Below are positions 8,501 to 15,607 of a stretch of DNA of 64,000 nucleotides, in pieces. This DNA is from Thiothrix fructosivorans (GTDB taxonomy: Bacteria > Pseudomonadota > Gammaproteobacteria > Thiotrichales > Thiotrichaceae): contig NZ_JAFMPM010000006.1 in assembly GCF_017349355.1 (NCBI RefSeq), positions 372,001-436,000 on the forward strand, read 5' to 3'. The notes beneath the pieces are model-generated. The model was not told the origin of the DNA. It searched no databases and was given only the letters and a program-made list of their open reading frames with translations. Position 1 is the stretch's first letter, and each line of letters opens with the position of its first letter. A program made the position numbers and the translations under genes.

Positions 8501-9482
8501 CAATCGCCCGATCCTCACGCTCGACTTCGTTAATCGCCAAACCCATTGCCACACGCATGAAAAACACCTGCGGCAATTCAAAACGCACCCCGTCATGATG
8601 CAGGAAATAACGGTCATACAGCGTTTGTAAACCGAGGTAAGTAAACTGCAAATCACGTTCCGGCTTGATTGCCGCGCCCAATTTCACCAAATCGTAACGC
8701 CCCAACTCATCCGCCAGCCGCTCGACGTCCACGCCGATCTTAATGGTTTTCTTCAGCACTTCAGGGTACAACGCCACCATTTCATGCTGGGTCGCTTCGG
8801 TGTGCTGCCCTTCAAGAAAACTCAAGGCTTCGCGGCGCAAACTATCCATCAACATACGTGCTGCCGCTTGTGAATAGTTCGGCTCGCGGTCAATCATTAC
8901 GCGGGTACTAATCACCAATGCCGTTGCCACTTCTTTCTCAGAAATGCCGTCATAGAGGTTGCGCATCGTCGCGGTCATCACCTGTTCGGCACTCACGCCC
9001 TCCAAACCATCGACCGCTTCCGCGACGATCTTGCGCAAACGCTCTTCATCCAGCGGCTTCAAATCGCCAGCGGCATTTTTGACGTGAATGACATTCTCGA
9101 TTTTCTTACCGCCTTTTTTCTTGTTTTTAGCATCTTTTTCGGCACGCAACCGCGCACGTTCGGCACGGTACAGCACGTAACTCCGCGCCACTTTGTGTTC
9201 ACCTGCTCGCATTAAGGCTAGCTCCACTTGATCCTGAATGTCTTCGATATGCACCATGCCGCCCTCTGGCGTGCGGCGCAGCAAGGCATCCACCACCTGT
9301 TCCGTCAAACTACGCACCCGATCATGGATACGCGCCGAACCGGACGCTTGGCTGCCTTCCACATCCAAAAATGCCTTGGTCATAGCGACCAAAATCTTAC
9401 TACCATCGAAGTCTGTTACCTGACCATTGCGGCGGATAACTTTACATTTAGGGGTCATTTCAAGGGTAATGGCGGCTTGCAT
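5514..9482 (-). CDS. nrdA: Class Ia ribonucleotide reductase alpha subunit containing an in-frame intein
   Basis: The 1322-residue precursor would leave a 944-residue NrdA after removal of a 378-residue intein. Two ATP-cone domains occupy roughly residues 10-100 and 125-220 (the Pseudomonas-type arrangement). The catalytic barrel contains LSSCYL (reductase cysteine), SSNLCTEI (thiyl-radical cysteine and glutamate) and VCNLGSVNL (second redox cysteine). The C-terminal tail CSLLDPECEACQ carries the shuttle cysteines. The start is ATG 9482, with AAGGACG just upstream; the frame opens at 9518. The intein interrupts AVNQ-GGKRKG. Two NrdR-like boxes precede the gene. The enzyme reduces ribonucleoside diphosphates with NrdB. 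Confidence 0.95.
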   Translation of the reverse strand: MQAAITLEMTPKCKVIRRNGQVTDFDGSKILVAMTKAFLDVEGSQASGSARIHDRVRSLTEQVVDALLRRTPEGGMVHIEDIQDQVELALMRAGEHKVARSYVLYRAERARLRAEKDAKNKKKGGKKIENVIHVKNAAGDLKPLDEERLRKIVAEAVDGLEGVSAEQVMTATMRNLYDGISEKEVATALVISTRVMIDREPNYSQAAARMLMDSLRREALSFLEGQHTEATQHEMVALYPEVLKKTIKIGVDVERLADELGRYDLVKLGAAIKPERDLQFTYLGLQTLYDRYFLHHDGVRFELPQVFFMRVAMGLAINEVEREDRAIEFYNLLSSFDFMSSTPTLFNSGTLRPQLSSCYLTTVGDNLEGIYDAIKDNALLSKYAGGLGNDWSRVRGMGAHIKGTNGKSQGVVPFLKVANDTAVAVNQCFAPDTHVWTNQGCKAIQNIKIGDLVLGKEGYYRSVVKHMVYNQTDPMVEINVRHAAQTLKVTTGHPIWSVRIKKNYHVPNQILAMLAKQELAVDYCEAGQLKEGDFVAQTIPQEIVPIADFTEEDARFYGIMLGDGHITREDAEWGVSGNPTKDGFMTFIEEYLQERGIHYWISKRNDFYQQIKWSLGKGLLRCATTGQFVGGTGSALPFTKSDFYTAAGEKHIAPRLAHLPKQQTTALIRGLLETDGSVSGGLLLNFSNTSHALIEGLRYQLLRLGIPAAASYRERDNQHVGTRIDGSKVQFSGVTKSYDLRIPAVADFAEYFDYKIAKKQFWFEWKGALFSRIQKITPMTPVPFVFDLKVEGDHSYNTVVGAVSNGGKRKGAVCAYLETWHIDIEDFLELRKNTGDERRRTHDMNTANWIPDLFMKRVAAEGDWTLFSPDDAPDLHDLTGKAFEARYKEYEAKAERGEMKLHRKVKALTLWRKMLGMIFETGHPWITFKDPCNIRYTNQHVGVVHSSNLCTEITLHTNDTEIAVCNLGSVNLTAHVNDGKLDVAKLERTVTTAMRMLDNVIDYNYYSVPQARKSNLRHRPVGMGIMGFQDALYKMNLAYATTEAVEFADQSMEAVSYFAIRASSNLAAERGKYPSYNGSLWSKGVLPIDSLELLGEERGEYFVVDHTQTLDWDALRNQVKAQGMRNSNVMAIAPTATISNICGVSQSIEPTYQNLFVKSNLSGEFTVINPYLVQDLKRIGMWDEVMINDLKYFDGSLQPLDRVPDALKAKYATAFEIDARWLVEAASRRQKWIDQGQSLNLYMKEPNGAKLDNLYKLAWVRGLKTTYYLRTLGATGAEKTSSDDSSAADSVAGIKRAANLVSVGSEAPKACSLLDPECEACQ
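7068..8201 (-). other. Intein or BIL-type element with LAGLIDADG endonuclease inside NrdA, lacking a +1 nucleophile
   Basis: Residues 428-805 of the precursor. The element begins with Cys in CFAPDTHVW followed by a GD(L)V block A, has a TGHPIWS-like block B, two dodecapeptide motifs (FYGIMLGDGHI and IRGLLETDGSV) of a DOD homing endonuclease, and a C-terminal splicing block FDLKVEGDHSYN...GAVSN. Removing it restores an uninterrupted AVNQGGKRKG extein. The residue after the terminal Asn is Gly, not Cys, Ser or Thr, and the penultimate residue is Ser, not His. Standard splicing needs a +1 nucleophile, so this may be a splicing variant, a cleavage-only BIL-like domain, or a product of unusual chemistry. 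The frame is intact and 1134 bp long. Base composition is visibly richer in A/T than the flanking nrdA. Confidence 0.9.
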
Positions 9483-9519
9483 TCGGCGTCCTTTGGTAGT
9501 TCGGTGTATTTTGGGCAAA

Positions 9520-9567
9520 GCACTATAGGATGTGTTTCAGGGCACGGTCAAGCACAAGATATGGTCT
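9520..9567. promoter_or_regulatory. Tandem NrdR-box-like operator upstream of nrdA
   Basis: Two 16-base elements, GCACTATAGGATGTGT (9520-9535) and GCACAAGATATGGTCT (9552-9567), resemble the NrdR consensus (roughly acaCwAtATaTwGtgt). Their starts are 32 bp apart, about three helical turns, which is the spacing known for paired NrdR boxes. They lie 38-85 bases before the nrdA start, where the repressor would block transcription. The second element matches less well. No nrdR gene is in the window. Confidence 0.6.
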
Positions 9568-9714
9568 AATTTGGTCGTATTTTTACTTGCTTTTTGCGAT
9601 GATTTTACAAAACAGTGACTTGCCTGCATCCACTCGCAACGTTTTTGCGTACAATCCTCCATGCCAGTTTCACTGCGCATAAAACAACATTTCTATTCCT
9701 CGGAGATTGAGATT

Positions 9715-10215
9715 ATGAAAACAACCACATCCCTGAAACTTGCTTTAGGCACAACCTTCGCCGCCGCACTGACACTCGGCGCAACCACAGCAACCGCAGA
9801 AAATCCATTCGCGGCCAGCACCCTCAGCAGCGGTTACATGCAGCTTGCCGAGAACAAAGCAGGCGGCGAAATGAAATGCGGCGCAGGCATGTGTGGCGGC
9901 AATATGAAAAAAGCGGGCAGCGAAGAAATGCCTTGCCCTGCCGATGCTGACAAAGATGGTAAAGTCACCAAAGAAGAATTCATGACGCATCACGAAACCA
10001 TGTTCACCGAAGCCGATGCCAACAAAGATGGCTCTTTGGATGCGGATGAGCGCAAAGCCCTGCACAGCAAAATGAGCGAAGGCAAATGTGGCGGTAAAGA
10101 AGCCAAGTGCGGCGATGCAAAAGCCGACGACGCTGCTGCAACACCAGCCGCTGAAGCTGCACCAGCCGTAGCAGCCCCTGCTGCTGCACCTGCTGCTACC
10201 GAAGAAAAGAAGTAA
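9715..10215 (+). CDS. Bufferin/HvfA-like precursor protein with two EF-hands
   Basis: The 166-residue product has a Sec signal peptide (cleavage after about residue 28) and five cysteines in the mature part: MKCGAGMCGG (C55, C60), PCPA (C74), EGKCGG (C125) and AKCGDA (C132). Between the Cys clusters lie two canonical EF-hand loops, D77-E88 and D101-E112, both with full DxDxDG-type ligands. The tail is Ala/Pro-rich. The EGKCG motif and the next gene (MNIO/DUF692 enzyme) mark it as a probable substrate of the Hvf/bufferin class, whose cysteines are converted to copper-binding heterocycles. The EF-hands suggest added Ca2+ binding. ATG 9715 is preferred, with GGAG upstream; the frame opens at 9661. 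First gene of the operon. Confidence 0.82.
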   Translation: MKTTTSLKLALGTTFAAALTLGATTATAENPFAASTLSSGYMQLAENKAGGEMKCGAGMCGGNMKKAGSEEMPCPADADKDGKVTKEEFMTHHETMFTEADANKDGSLDADERKALHSKMSEGKCGGKEAKCGDAKADDAAATPAAEAAPAVAAPAAAPAATEEKK

Positions 10216-10218
10216 ACC

Positions 10219-11046
10219 ATGCACAGCCCTAACTTACGTGGGGCAGGCTTAGGTTTCCGGCGCGATCATCTGGTCGCGCTGGAACAGCAAGTCCCCGACT
10301 GCATTGATTTCTTTGAAATCGCCCCCGAAAACTGGATCGGCACTGACCCCAGCAGCGCCAAACGCCTCCGCGCTTTCACCGAACGTTTTGCGTTTGTCGC
10401 CCACGGCTTATCGCTATCCCTCGGCGGCTTAACCCCGCTGAATACCGACTTGCTCGGCAACATCAAACACTTCATGCGAGAACACCACATCCCACTCTAC
10501 ACCGAACATTTGTCGTGGTGTTCCGACCACGGGCAGTTGTACGACTTGCTGCCCATCCCCTTTACTGCTGATGCCATTCAGCACACCGTCGCCCGCATCC
10601 GCCAAACGCAAGACATCTTGGGGCAACAAATCGGCATTGAAAACGCCTCGTTCTACCTACAAGCCCCGATCAGCGAAATGGACGAAGCCACTTTCATCAA
10701 TGCCGTGCTCACCGAAGCCGATTGTTTGCTGCATCTGGATGTAAACAACGTCTACGTCAACAGCGTCAACCACGCTTACGACCCGTATGAATTTTTACGC
10801 AAACTGCCCAAAGAGCGCGTGGTCTACCTCCACACCGCTGGGCATTATCAGCAAGAACCGAATCTGTTGATCGACACCCACGGCGCACCCGTGATTGACC
10901 CCGTATGGGCATTATTGGATTTCACTTACGCGGAATTCGGGGTATTCCCCACGTTATTAGAGCGCGATTACCACATTCCGCCACTGCAAGAACTCGTCCC
11001 CGAAGTGCAACACATCGCCAGTCTGCAACGGAAATACACCGCATGA
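10219..11046 (+). CDS. MNIO-family (DUF692) RiPP-modifying enzyme, HvfB/BufB-like
   Basis: This 275-residue TIM-barrel protein shows the DUF692 hallmarks: FFEIAPENWIG near the N-terminus, VAHGLSLSLGG, YTEHLSW, GIENASFY, LLHLDVNNVYVN, LHTAGH and LLERDYHIPP. The conserved His, Glu, Asp and Asn in these blocks (about H62, H97, E141, D174, H205, H209, H221, E249) fit the multinuclear iron site of MNIO enzymes such as MbnB, though exact ligand assignment needs an alignment. Such enzymes use O2 to convert Cys of a precursor peptide into oxazolone/thioamide or thiooxazole-type groups. It starts 3 bases after the EF-hand precursor and overlaps its DUF2063 partner by 4 bases. Confidence 0.92.
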   Translation: MHSPNLRGAGLGFRRDHLVALEQQVPDCIDFFEIAPENWIGTDPSSAKRLRAFTERFAFVAHGLSLSLGGLTPLNTDLLGNIKHFMREHHIPLYTEHLSWCSDHGQLYDLLPIPFTADAIQHTVARIRQTQDILGQQIGIENASFYLQAPISEMDEATFINAVLTEADCLLHLDVNNVYVNSVNHAYDPYEFLRKLPKERVVYLHTAGHYQQEPNLLIDTHGAPVIDPVWALLDFTYAEFGVFPTLLERDYHIPPLQELVPEVQHIASLQRKYTA

Positions 11047-11783
11047 ACGCTACCGAAGCTTTCCAACGCGCTTTTGCCGCGCACTTGCGTAACCCCGATG
11101 TTAACCTGCCGCCTGCCGGAGTCGATCCCGAACGCGCCGGTGTTTACGTGGAATTGCTCTTCAACAATGTGGAAGATTTCCTCACAGGATGCTTCCCCGT
11201 ATTGCGCAGCCTTTTGGATGATGCGGCATGGAATGCGTTGGTACGCCAGTTTTATGCAGAACACGCTTGCAGCACGCCGTATTTCCGCGAAATTCCCGCC
11301 GAATTCGTGCAATGGCTCACTTCGACTTCGCTCAGTGACCGTCCGCCGTTTCTGCTGGAACTCGCGCATTATGAATGGGTGGAAATCCCGCTGATGTTGG
11401 CTGACAGCAGCATCGACTGGAAGCACATTGACCCCGACGGTGATTTGCTAGACGGCATTCCCGTGCTGAATCCCGTGCTATTACTGCAAAGCTACCAATA
11501 CCCCGTGCACCGCATCGGCACAGCTTACCAACCCACAGCACCCGAACCGACGCATTTACTGTTGCTCAAACATGCTGAACAGAAGGTGGATTTCATCGTA
11601 TTAAACGCCGTTACCGCCCGTTTGGTGCAACTGTTGCAAGAAGGTTGCAACGGACGTAACGCGCTTCAGCAAATTGCTGAAGAAATTCAACATCCTGACC
11701 CCGTGCAATTATTGGAATTTGGTTTACAATTGCTGACCCAGTTTAAACAGCAACACGTTTTACTGGGTGTAGTCATGGCTTAA
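11043..11783 (+). CDS. DUF2063 partner protein (HvfC/BufC-like) of the MNIO enzyme
   Basis: The 246-residue protein has the DUF2063 N-terminal helical domain (FQRAFAAHLRNP, GVYVELLFNNVEDFL, FPVLRSLLDDAAWNALV, then PYFREIPAEFVQWL) and a C-terminal winged-helix-like part that resembles a RiPP recognition element. In known MNIO pairs this protein binds the precursor and presents it to the enzyme. Its ATG overlaps the stop of the MNIO gene (ATGA at 11043-11046), so the two are translationally coupled. The frame is open further upstream (10905), inside the MNIO gene, but that part is not used. Confidence 0.88.
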   Translation: MNATEAFQRAFAAHLRNPDVNLPPAGVDPERAGVYVELLFNNVEDFLTGCFPVLRSLLDDAAWNALVRQFYAEHACSTPYFREIPAEFVQWLTSTSLSDRPPFLLELAHYEWVEIPLMLADSSIDWKHIDPDGDLLDGIPVLNPVLLLQSYQYPVHRIGTAYQPTAPEPTHLLLLKHAEQKVDFIVLNAVTARLVQLLQEGCNGRNALQQIAEEIQHPDPVQLLEFGLQLLTQFKQQHVLLGVVMA

Positions 11784-11820
11784 ATGACCTATTTTACAAA
11801 CCTTTGGAGGAGTTATTGTT

Positions 11821-12102
11821 ATGCAAACCCCTAAATTCAATCTTGCTCTATCTGTCGGCACTATCCTATTAGCGGGTTCTACCCTGACCGCTTGCAGCAG
11901 CAACCCGTTCTCTGCTGAAAAAGCGGCTGAACCTACTAAAACCGAAGCTGCTAAACCAGCCGATGGCAAATGCGGTGCTAAACAAGATGGCAAATGCGGT
12001 GCTTCACCTGCCGCTAAAGCAGCGCCTGCTGCAAAAGCCGCTGCACCTGCCGCTACAAAAGAAGTCAAAGCCGAGACAAAGACTGACGTAAAGGCAAAGT
12101 AA
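11821..12102 (+). CDS. Second bufferin-like precursor, predicted lipoprotein with two GKCG motifs
   Basis: The 93-residue product has a hydrophobic N-terminus ending in a lipobox (LTAC, lipidated C25), so it is probably anchored in the outer membrane. The mature part holds only two more cysteines, both in the repeated motif DGKCGAKQDGKCGAS (C51, C59), then an Ala/Lys-rich tail. The DGKCG pair resembles the EGKCG motif of HvfA/bufferin substrates, and the gene follows the MNIO-DUF2063 pair by 37 bases with a GGAGGAG ribosome binding site. It is therefore a likely second substrate of the same enzyme. An alternative is a plain Ala-rich lipoprotein with incidental Cys. Confidence 0.72.
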   Translation: MQTPKFNLALSVGTILLAGSTLTACSSNPFSAEKAAEPTKTEAAKPADGKCGAKQDGKCGASPAAKAAPAAKAAAPAATKEVKAETKTDVKAK

Positions 12103-12159
12103 TCCTGCCATTTGTCAGCCATAAGTGCCGCTATTCGTAGATTCTATGTTTATCGGCAA

Positions 12160-12191
12160 CGGGGATGTGTTATCTAAGTAGCACATTCCCG
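12160..12191 (+). terminator. Hairpin closing the bufferin-like operon
   Basis: CGGGGATGTG pairs with CACATTCCCG around a 12-base loop. It lies 57 bases after the second precursor gene and before the next lipoprotein gene. There is no T-run, so a termination role is uncertain. Confidence 0.4.
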
Positions 12192-12208
12192 ACTAAAGGC
12201 ATTCATTC

Positions 12209-12442
12209 ATGCACACCTCATTCATCTCCTTGAGCTTTCTGCTGCTGACTAGCTTACTAAGCGGCTGCACCGAAACACTTCCCGTTAAAGAATCCACACC
12301 AGAACCCGTCAAAGTGGCGGAAACAAAAAGTATTCAAGACATTGCCAAAGAAGCGATGACATCTACAGGCAAACTCAGCCAAGCACAAGTCAGCGCCCTG
12401 ATCCGCGCTAACGCCGCCTGTCGCCCCAACGATAAGTACTGA
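12209..12442 (+). CDS. Small lipoprotein of unknown function
   Basis: A 77-residue product with a hydrophobic signal ending in LLSGC (lipobox Cys about residue 20), followed by a Thr/Pro/Glu-rich linker and a short helical C-terminus that includes KLSQAQVSALIRANAACRPNDKY. One further Cys is present. No family is recognised. It lies 4 bases before the membrane AraC regulator, so the two may be co-transcribed and the lipoprotein could feed an envelope signal to it (speculative). Confidence 0.7.
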   Translation: MHTSFISLSFLLLTSLLSGCTETLPVKESTPEPVKVAETKSIQDIAKEAMTSTGKLSQAQVSALIRANAACRPNDKY

Positions 12443-12446
12443 TCCT

Positions 12447-13463
12447 ATGCAGACACTCGCTATCCTGCTCACTGGCTTTTCGGTCTTCAGCGCCGTGCTG
12501 CTCATCTTGACGCATTTCCGCTGCCACCACTATCAAGGGCAAACACTGGCGCAAGCCATGGGCATCATTTTGCTGTTGACCCTCAGTGGTCTACAACTGG
12601 CGCATTTTGCCTACCTGCAAAACACGCTGGATATGATCCATACCCCGTATTACGCGGTACTGTTGTTCGCGGTTGCACCTGCCTTTTATTTATTCAGCAA
12701 ACCGCTGTTGCAACCGCTCACTGCAACAAGTCCTTGGCAATTGCTGCATTTACTCCCGGTATTGCTTGCCCCCCTGCTGCCCTACACGCTGGCATTACCC
12801 TTAGCATTTGCGGTGGGTGCGGGCTATTTGCTGTGGTTAGCACGTAATTTGTATGCTTTACGGGCGCAACGCAGCCGTTTCGCGTTGGAATTCGCGCTAT
12901 TGGGGGGGATTTTTGCCCTTGCCGTAGGCGTGTTGATCTTCGGTTTAAGCCTGCCGCTGCTGACGGAACAATGGTTTTTCACGCTCTACGCCAGCGCCAT
13001 TGGTTGTGCGTTTTTGCTGGTGCACCTGACACTCAATGTAACACCACAACTTTCGACGGAGGTGAGCGAAGCGGCGCAAGCCACCTACGCGATTTCTACG
13101 TTGAACAACGTCGATTGCGACAAGGCACTCGCGGAACTGGAAGCCTGTATGCAGGAGGAAGAATTGTTCCGTCGCCCTGATTTGGATTTGCCCACCTTAG
13201 CCGCACACATCGGGCTTTCCAACCACCAGCTCTCGGAATTAATCAATACCCGTTTGGGCAAAGGCTTTGCGCGGTACGTGCGCGAATTTCGGGTAGAAGC
13301 GGCGGAAGATATGTTGCAGGAAGAGCCGTCCGCCTCGGTGTTATCGGTGGGGATGAGTGTTGGCTTTACCTCGCAATCCACGTTCTACGAAGCCTTCCGT
13401 GAACTGACGGGGATGACACCGGGGCAATTTCGCAAAATCAACGCACTATCTGCTCCGCCATGA
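12447..13463 (+). CDS. Membrane-bound AraC-family transcriptional regulator
   Basis: The 338-residue protein begins with about six to seven hydrophobic segments (residues ~1-190), then a short linker and a C-terminal AraC/XylS helix-turn-helix domain (LPTLAAHIGLSNHQLSELIN and SVLSVGMSVGFTSQSTFYEAFRELTGMTPGQFRK). This architecture is known for integral-membrane AraC regulators that sense envelope or lipid signals and bind DNA directly. The target is unknown; the epimerase operon immediately downstream is the nearest candidate. Confidence 0.88.
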   Translation: MQTLAILLTGFSVFSAVLLILTHFRCHHYQGQTLAQAMGIILLLTLSGLQLAHFAYLQNTLDMIHTPYYAVLLFAVAPAFYLFSKPLLQPLTATSPWQLLHLLPVLLAPLLPYTLALPLAFAVGAGYLLWLARNLYALRAQRSRFALEFALLGGIFALAVGVLIFGLSLPLLTEQWFFTLYASAIGCAFLLVHLTLNVTPQLSTEVSEAAQATYAISTLNNVDCDKALAELEACMQEEELFRRPDLDLPTLAAHIGLSNHQLSELINTRLGKGFARYVREFRVEAAEDMLQEEPSASVLSVGMSVGFTSQSTFYEAFRELTGMTPGQFRKINALSAPP

Positions 13464-13502
13464 TCTTTCCGTAACGAAAATCTATTCCTGATCTATCAAA
13501 AC

Positions 13503-13520
13503 GGAGGCATTCCTGCCTCC
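13503..13520 (+). terminator. Hairpin after the membrane AraC regulator
   Basis: A perfect 7-bp stem, GGAGGCA-TTCC-TGCCTCC, lies 40 bases after the stop codon. There is no T-run, so it may be a weak terminator or part of the following leader structure. Confidence 0.4.
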
Positions 13521-13525
13521 CGACT

Positions 13526-13557
13526 CCTTATGCTGACCCCATCGAATAAGCATAAGG
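13526..13557 (+). promoter_or_regulatory. Leader hairpin that pairs the ribosome binding site of the epimerase gene
   Basis: CCTTATGCT (13526-13534) is the exact complement of AGCATAAGG (13549-13557). The AAGG in the 3' arm is the only plausible ribosome binding site for ATG 13565. A perfect 9-bp stem could therefore hold back translation until it melts or is bound. The function is inferred from structure only. Confidence 0.45.
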
Positions 13558-13564
13558 CATCACC

Positions 13565-14404
13565 ATGAAAATTCTACTGACAGGGGCAAGCGGCTTCATC
13601 GGCGGGCATATCCTGCGAGCGTTGCAGACGGCGGGGCATGAAGTCGTGCCAATCACCCGCCACCACGGGGTCGATTTCACCCACATGCTCACGCCTGAAG
13701 CGTGGCTGCCGTATCTCAAAGGCGTAGATGCGGTCATTAACAGCGTGGGCATTATTGCGGAAACCCGTGGGCAAACTTTTGCCGCCTTGCATTATCATGC
13801 CCCTGCCGCGCTGTTCCGAGCGTGTGTGATGACGGGTGTGCTGCGCGTGGTGCAAATTTCGGCGCTGGGTGCAGATGCAAACGCCTTCACCCCGTACCAA
13901 TTGAGCAAGCAAGCAGCGGATGAAGTCTTACGCAAGCTACCGTTGGAATGGTTCGTGCTGCGCCCATCGCTGGTATACGGTACAGGCGGGGCGAGCATGG
14001 CAATGTTTCAGCGCATGGCGAACTTGCCCGTGATACCGCTGATCGGCTCTGGCACACAACGTATTCAACCCGTGCATGTCAGTGATGTGGTCGCCACGGT
14101 GTTGCAGTGCCTGAGCGTGGCATCGTCGCGCCGCACCGTGGATGTGGTTGGTGCAGCGCCGCTCACTTTCGTTGCATGGCTGCAAACTCTGCGACGGACA
14201 GCGGGTAAACCGCCTGCGCTGACCCTGCGTATTCCGTTGAGCTTGATCATGGCGAGTGCGCAGGTCATGCGCTTCCTTATCCCCCTGTTACACCCCGATA
14301 ACGTGCGTATGTTGCAACACGGCAATACTGCCGACGTACAACCTTTGGCAGCGTTTCTGGGGCGAATGCCGTTGAGCGTCGAGGAGGGTTTATGTTGTAT
14401 CTGA
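13565..14404 (+). CDS. NAD(P)-dependent epimerase/dehydratase, atypical SDR (NDUFA9-like)
   Basis: The 279-residue protein has an N-terminal Rossmann motif GASGFIGGHI, an ISALGADA segment and a YQLSKQAADE motif matching the YxxxK catalytic pair, then VLRPSLVYGTGG. This matches the atypical-SDR group related to complex I subunit NDUFA9 and to YbjT-like proteins. The substrate is unknown. Its end overlaps the DUF2269 gene by 13 bases, and a DUF4166 gene follows. This trio of epimerase, DUF2269 and DUF4166 recurs in proteobacteria, which suggests one shared pathway, perhaps of lipid or envelope modification (inference). Confidence 0.85.
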   Translation: MKILLTGASGFIGGHILRALQTAGHEVVPITRHHGVDFTHMLTPEAWLPYLKGVDAVINSVGIIAETRGQTFAALHYHAPAALFRACVMTGVLRVVQISALGADANAFTPYQLSKQAADEVLRKLPLEWFVLRPSLVYGTGGASMAMFQRMANLPVIPLIGSGTQRIQPVHVSDVVATVLQCLSVASSRRTVDVVGAAPLTFVAWLQTLRRTAGKPPALTLRIPLSLIMASAQVMRFLIPLLHPDNVRMLQHGNTADVQPLAAFLGRMPLSVEEGLCCI

Positions 14405-14865
14405 GCCTGAAATACCTGCATATTTTGAGCATGGTGCTGCTGTTCGGTACGGGGCTGGGCAGCGCATTTTATAAGTGGCTAGCAGATCGCAGTGGCAATC
14501 TGGCGCACATCGCGGTGGTGAATCGGCATGTGGTGTTGGCGGATTGGATTTTTACCACGCCGACGGTGATTTTCCAGCCCATCAGCGGGTTGTGGTTGGC
14601 GTATCTACTGAATTTGCCGCTGACTACGCCGTGGATTGCGCTCAGCCTTGCTCTGTATGCCATTGCGGGTATGTGCTGGTTGCCTGTGGTGTGGCTGCAA
14701 ATTCAGATGTGCAACCTTGCCGACGCCGCACTCATTTCCCAAACCGCGTTGCCTGCGCAATACTGGCACTATGCACGCATCTGGTTCTGGCTGGGTGTAC
14801 CGGCGTTTATCGCGATGGTGCTGGTGGTGTTCCTGATGGTATTCAAAACAAATTTCGGAGACTGA
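14392..14865 (+). CDS. DUF2269 integral membrane protein
   Basis: A 157-residue protein with four predicted membrane segments (about residues 5-22, 48-70, 78-100 and 128-150). It begins with LYLSLKYLHILSMVLLFGTGLGSAFY, which has the LKxxHI motif of DUF2269. No catalytic function is known. It overlaps the epimerase gene by 13 bases and ends one base before the DUF4166 gene, so the three are one operon. Confidence 0.82.
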   Translation: MLYLSLKYLHILSMVLLFGTGLGSAFYKWLADRSGNLAHIAVVNRHVVLADWIFTTPTVIFQPISGLWLAYLLNLPLTTPWIALSLALYAIAGMCWLPVVWLQIQMCNLADAALISQTALPAQYWHYARIWFWLGVPAFIAMVLVVFLMVFKTNFGD

Positions 14866-14866
14866 G

Positions 14867-15460
14867 ATGGACGCAAACACACGCAAACCCTTGATGCAGC
14901 AAGCCCTTGGCGCACAGTGGGAACAATTGCCGCCCACCTTGCAGGCGCATTACCAGCACGACCCCAACACCGAGGTTGGCGAACTGGATATTGAATATCC
15001 GGGCTTTATGCAGCCCTACCTCAGCTTCATGCGCTTACTGGGGGCGTTGGTTAACCGGCGCGGCCAAGCCGTTCCGATCACGGTGGAGACTTGGATGGAG
15101 GGCAGTATCCAACGCTGGAAACGCACGCTGCACTTTCCCGATGGTCAGAAAATCTTGTTCAAAAGCATCTGTGTGTACGCGGGCGGTAATGAATTGATCG
15201 AGTACGTCAATCCTTTCGTGGGGATGCGCATGGCGGTCACGGTGAAAGACGGCAAATTGAACTATGCGGGCAGGCATTACGTGCTGAAGCTGGGCAACGT
15301 GCTGCTGCCTATCCCCGAATGGCTGGTGCTGGGGCATACCACCGTCGTGGAAACGGCGCTGGATAACGCCAACTTTGCGATGGATTTTCGGCTGACGCAT
15401 CCGTGGTTTGGGGAGGTGTTTCGGTATGCGGGGGAGTTTCGGACGAAATCTCTCGCCTGA
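14867..15460 (+). CDS. DUF4166 domain protein
   Basis: The 197-residue product has the DUF4166 profile: an N-terminal LPPTLQAHYQHD segment, the GxMxVxR-like region, WKRTLHFPDG, and a C-terminal MDFRLTHPWFGEVFRYAGEFR. The function is unknown; family members often sit beside or are fused to SDR or saccharopine-dehydrogenase-like proteins, as here. The start follows the previous stop by one base and has GGAG upstream. It is the last gene of the epimerase operon; a GC-rich, hairpin-prone stretch separates it from the convergent TIR-FGE gene. Confidence 0.82.
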   Translation: MDANTRKPLMQQALGAQWEQLPPTLQAHYQHDPNTEVGELDIEYPGFMQPYLSFMRLLGALVNRRGQAVPITVETWMEGSIQRWKRTLHFPDGQKILFKSICVYAGGNELIEYVNPFVGMRMAVTVKDGKLNYAGRHYVLKLGNVLLPIPEWLVLGHTTVVETALDNANFAMDFRLTHPWFGEVFRYAGEFRTKSLA

Positions 15461-15607
15461 AACTGAAATCGCCGCCGCTACGCGGCGGGCGCGAACGCTG
15501 CTGCCATGAGCTGGCGCTGCTCCGCGACGCGCCTGCTCACGTCATCCGCGCCCGCGCAAGAATCCCGCCTCCGGCGGCTGCGGCTCCGCCACCCTGCTGG
15601 CCTGAGC

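Noticed and set aside
12971-14185. Several 60-110 codon frames over the AraC and epimerase genes
   Set aside because: All overlap well-supported genes in other frames and have no recognised domain.
15461-15607. DGR template repeat or accessory gene next to the TIR-FGE variable region
   Set aside because: The stretch is GC-rich with hairpins but has no AAC-rich copy of the variable region and no reverse transcriptase frame.
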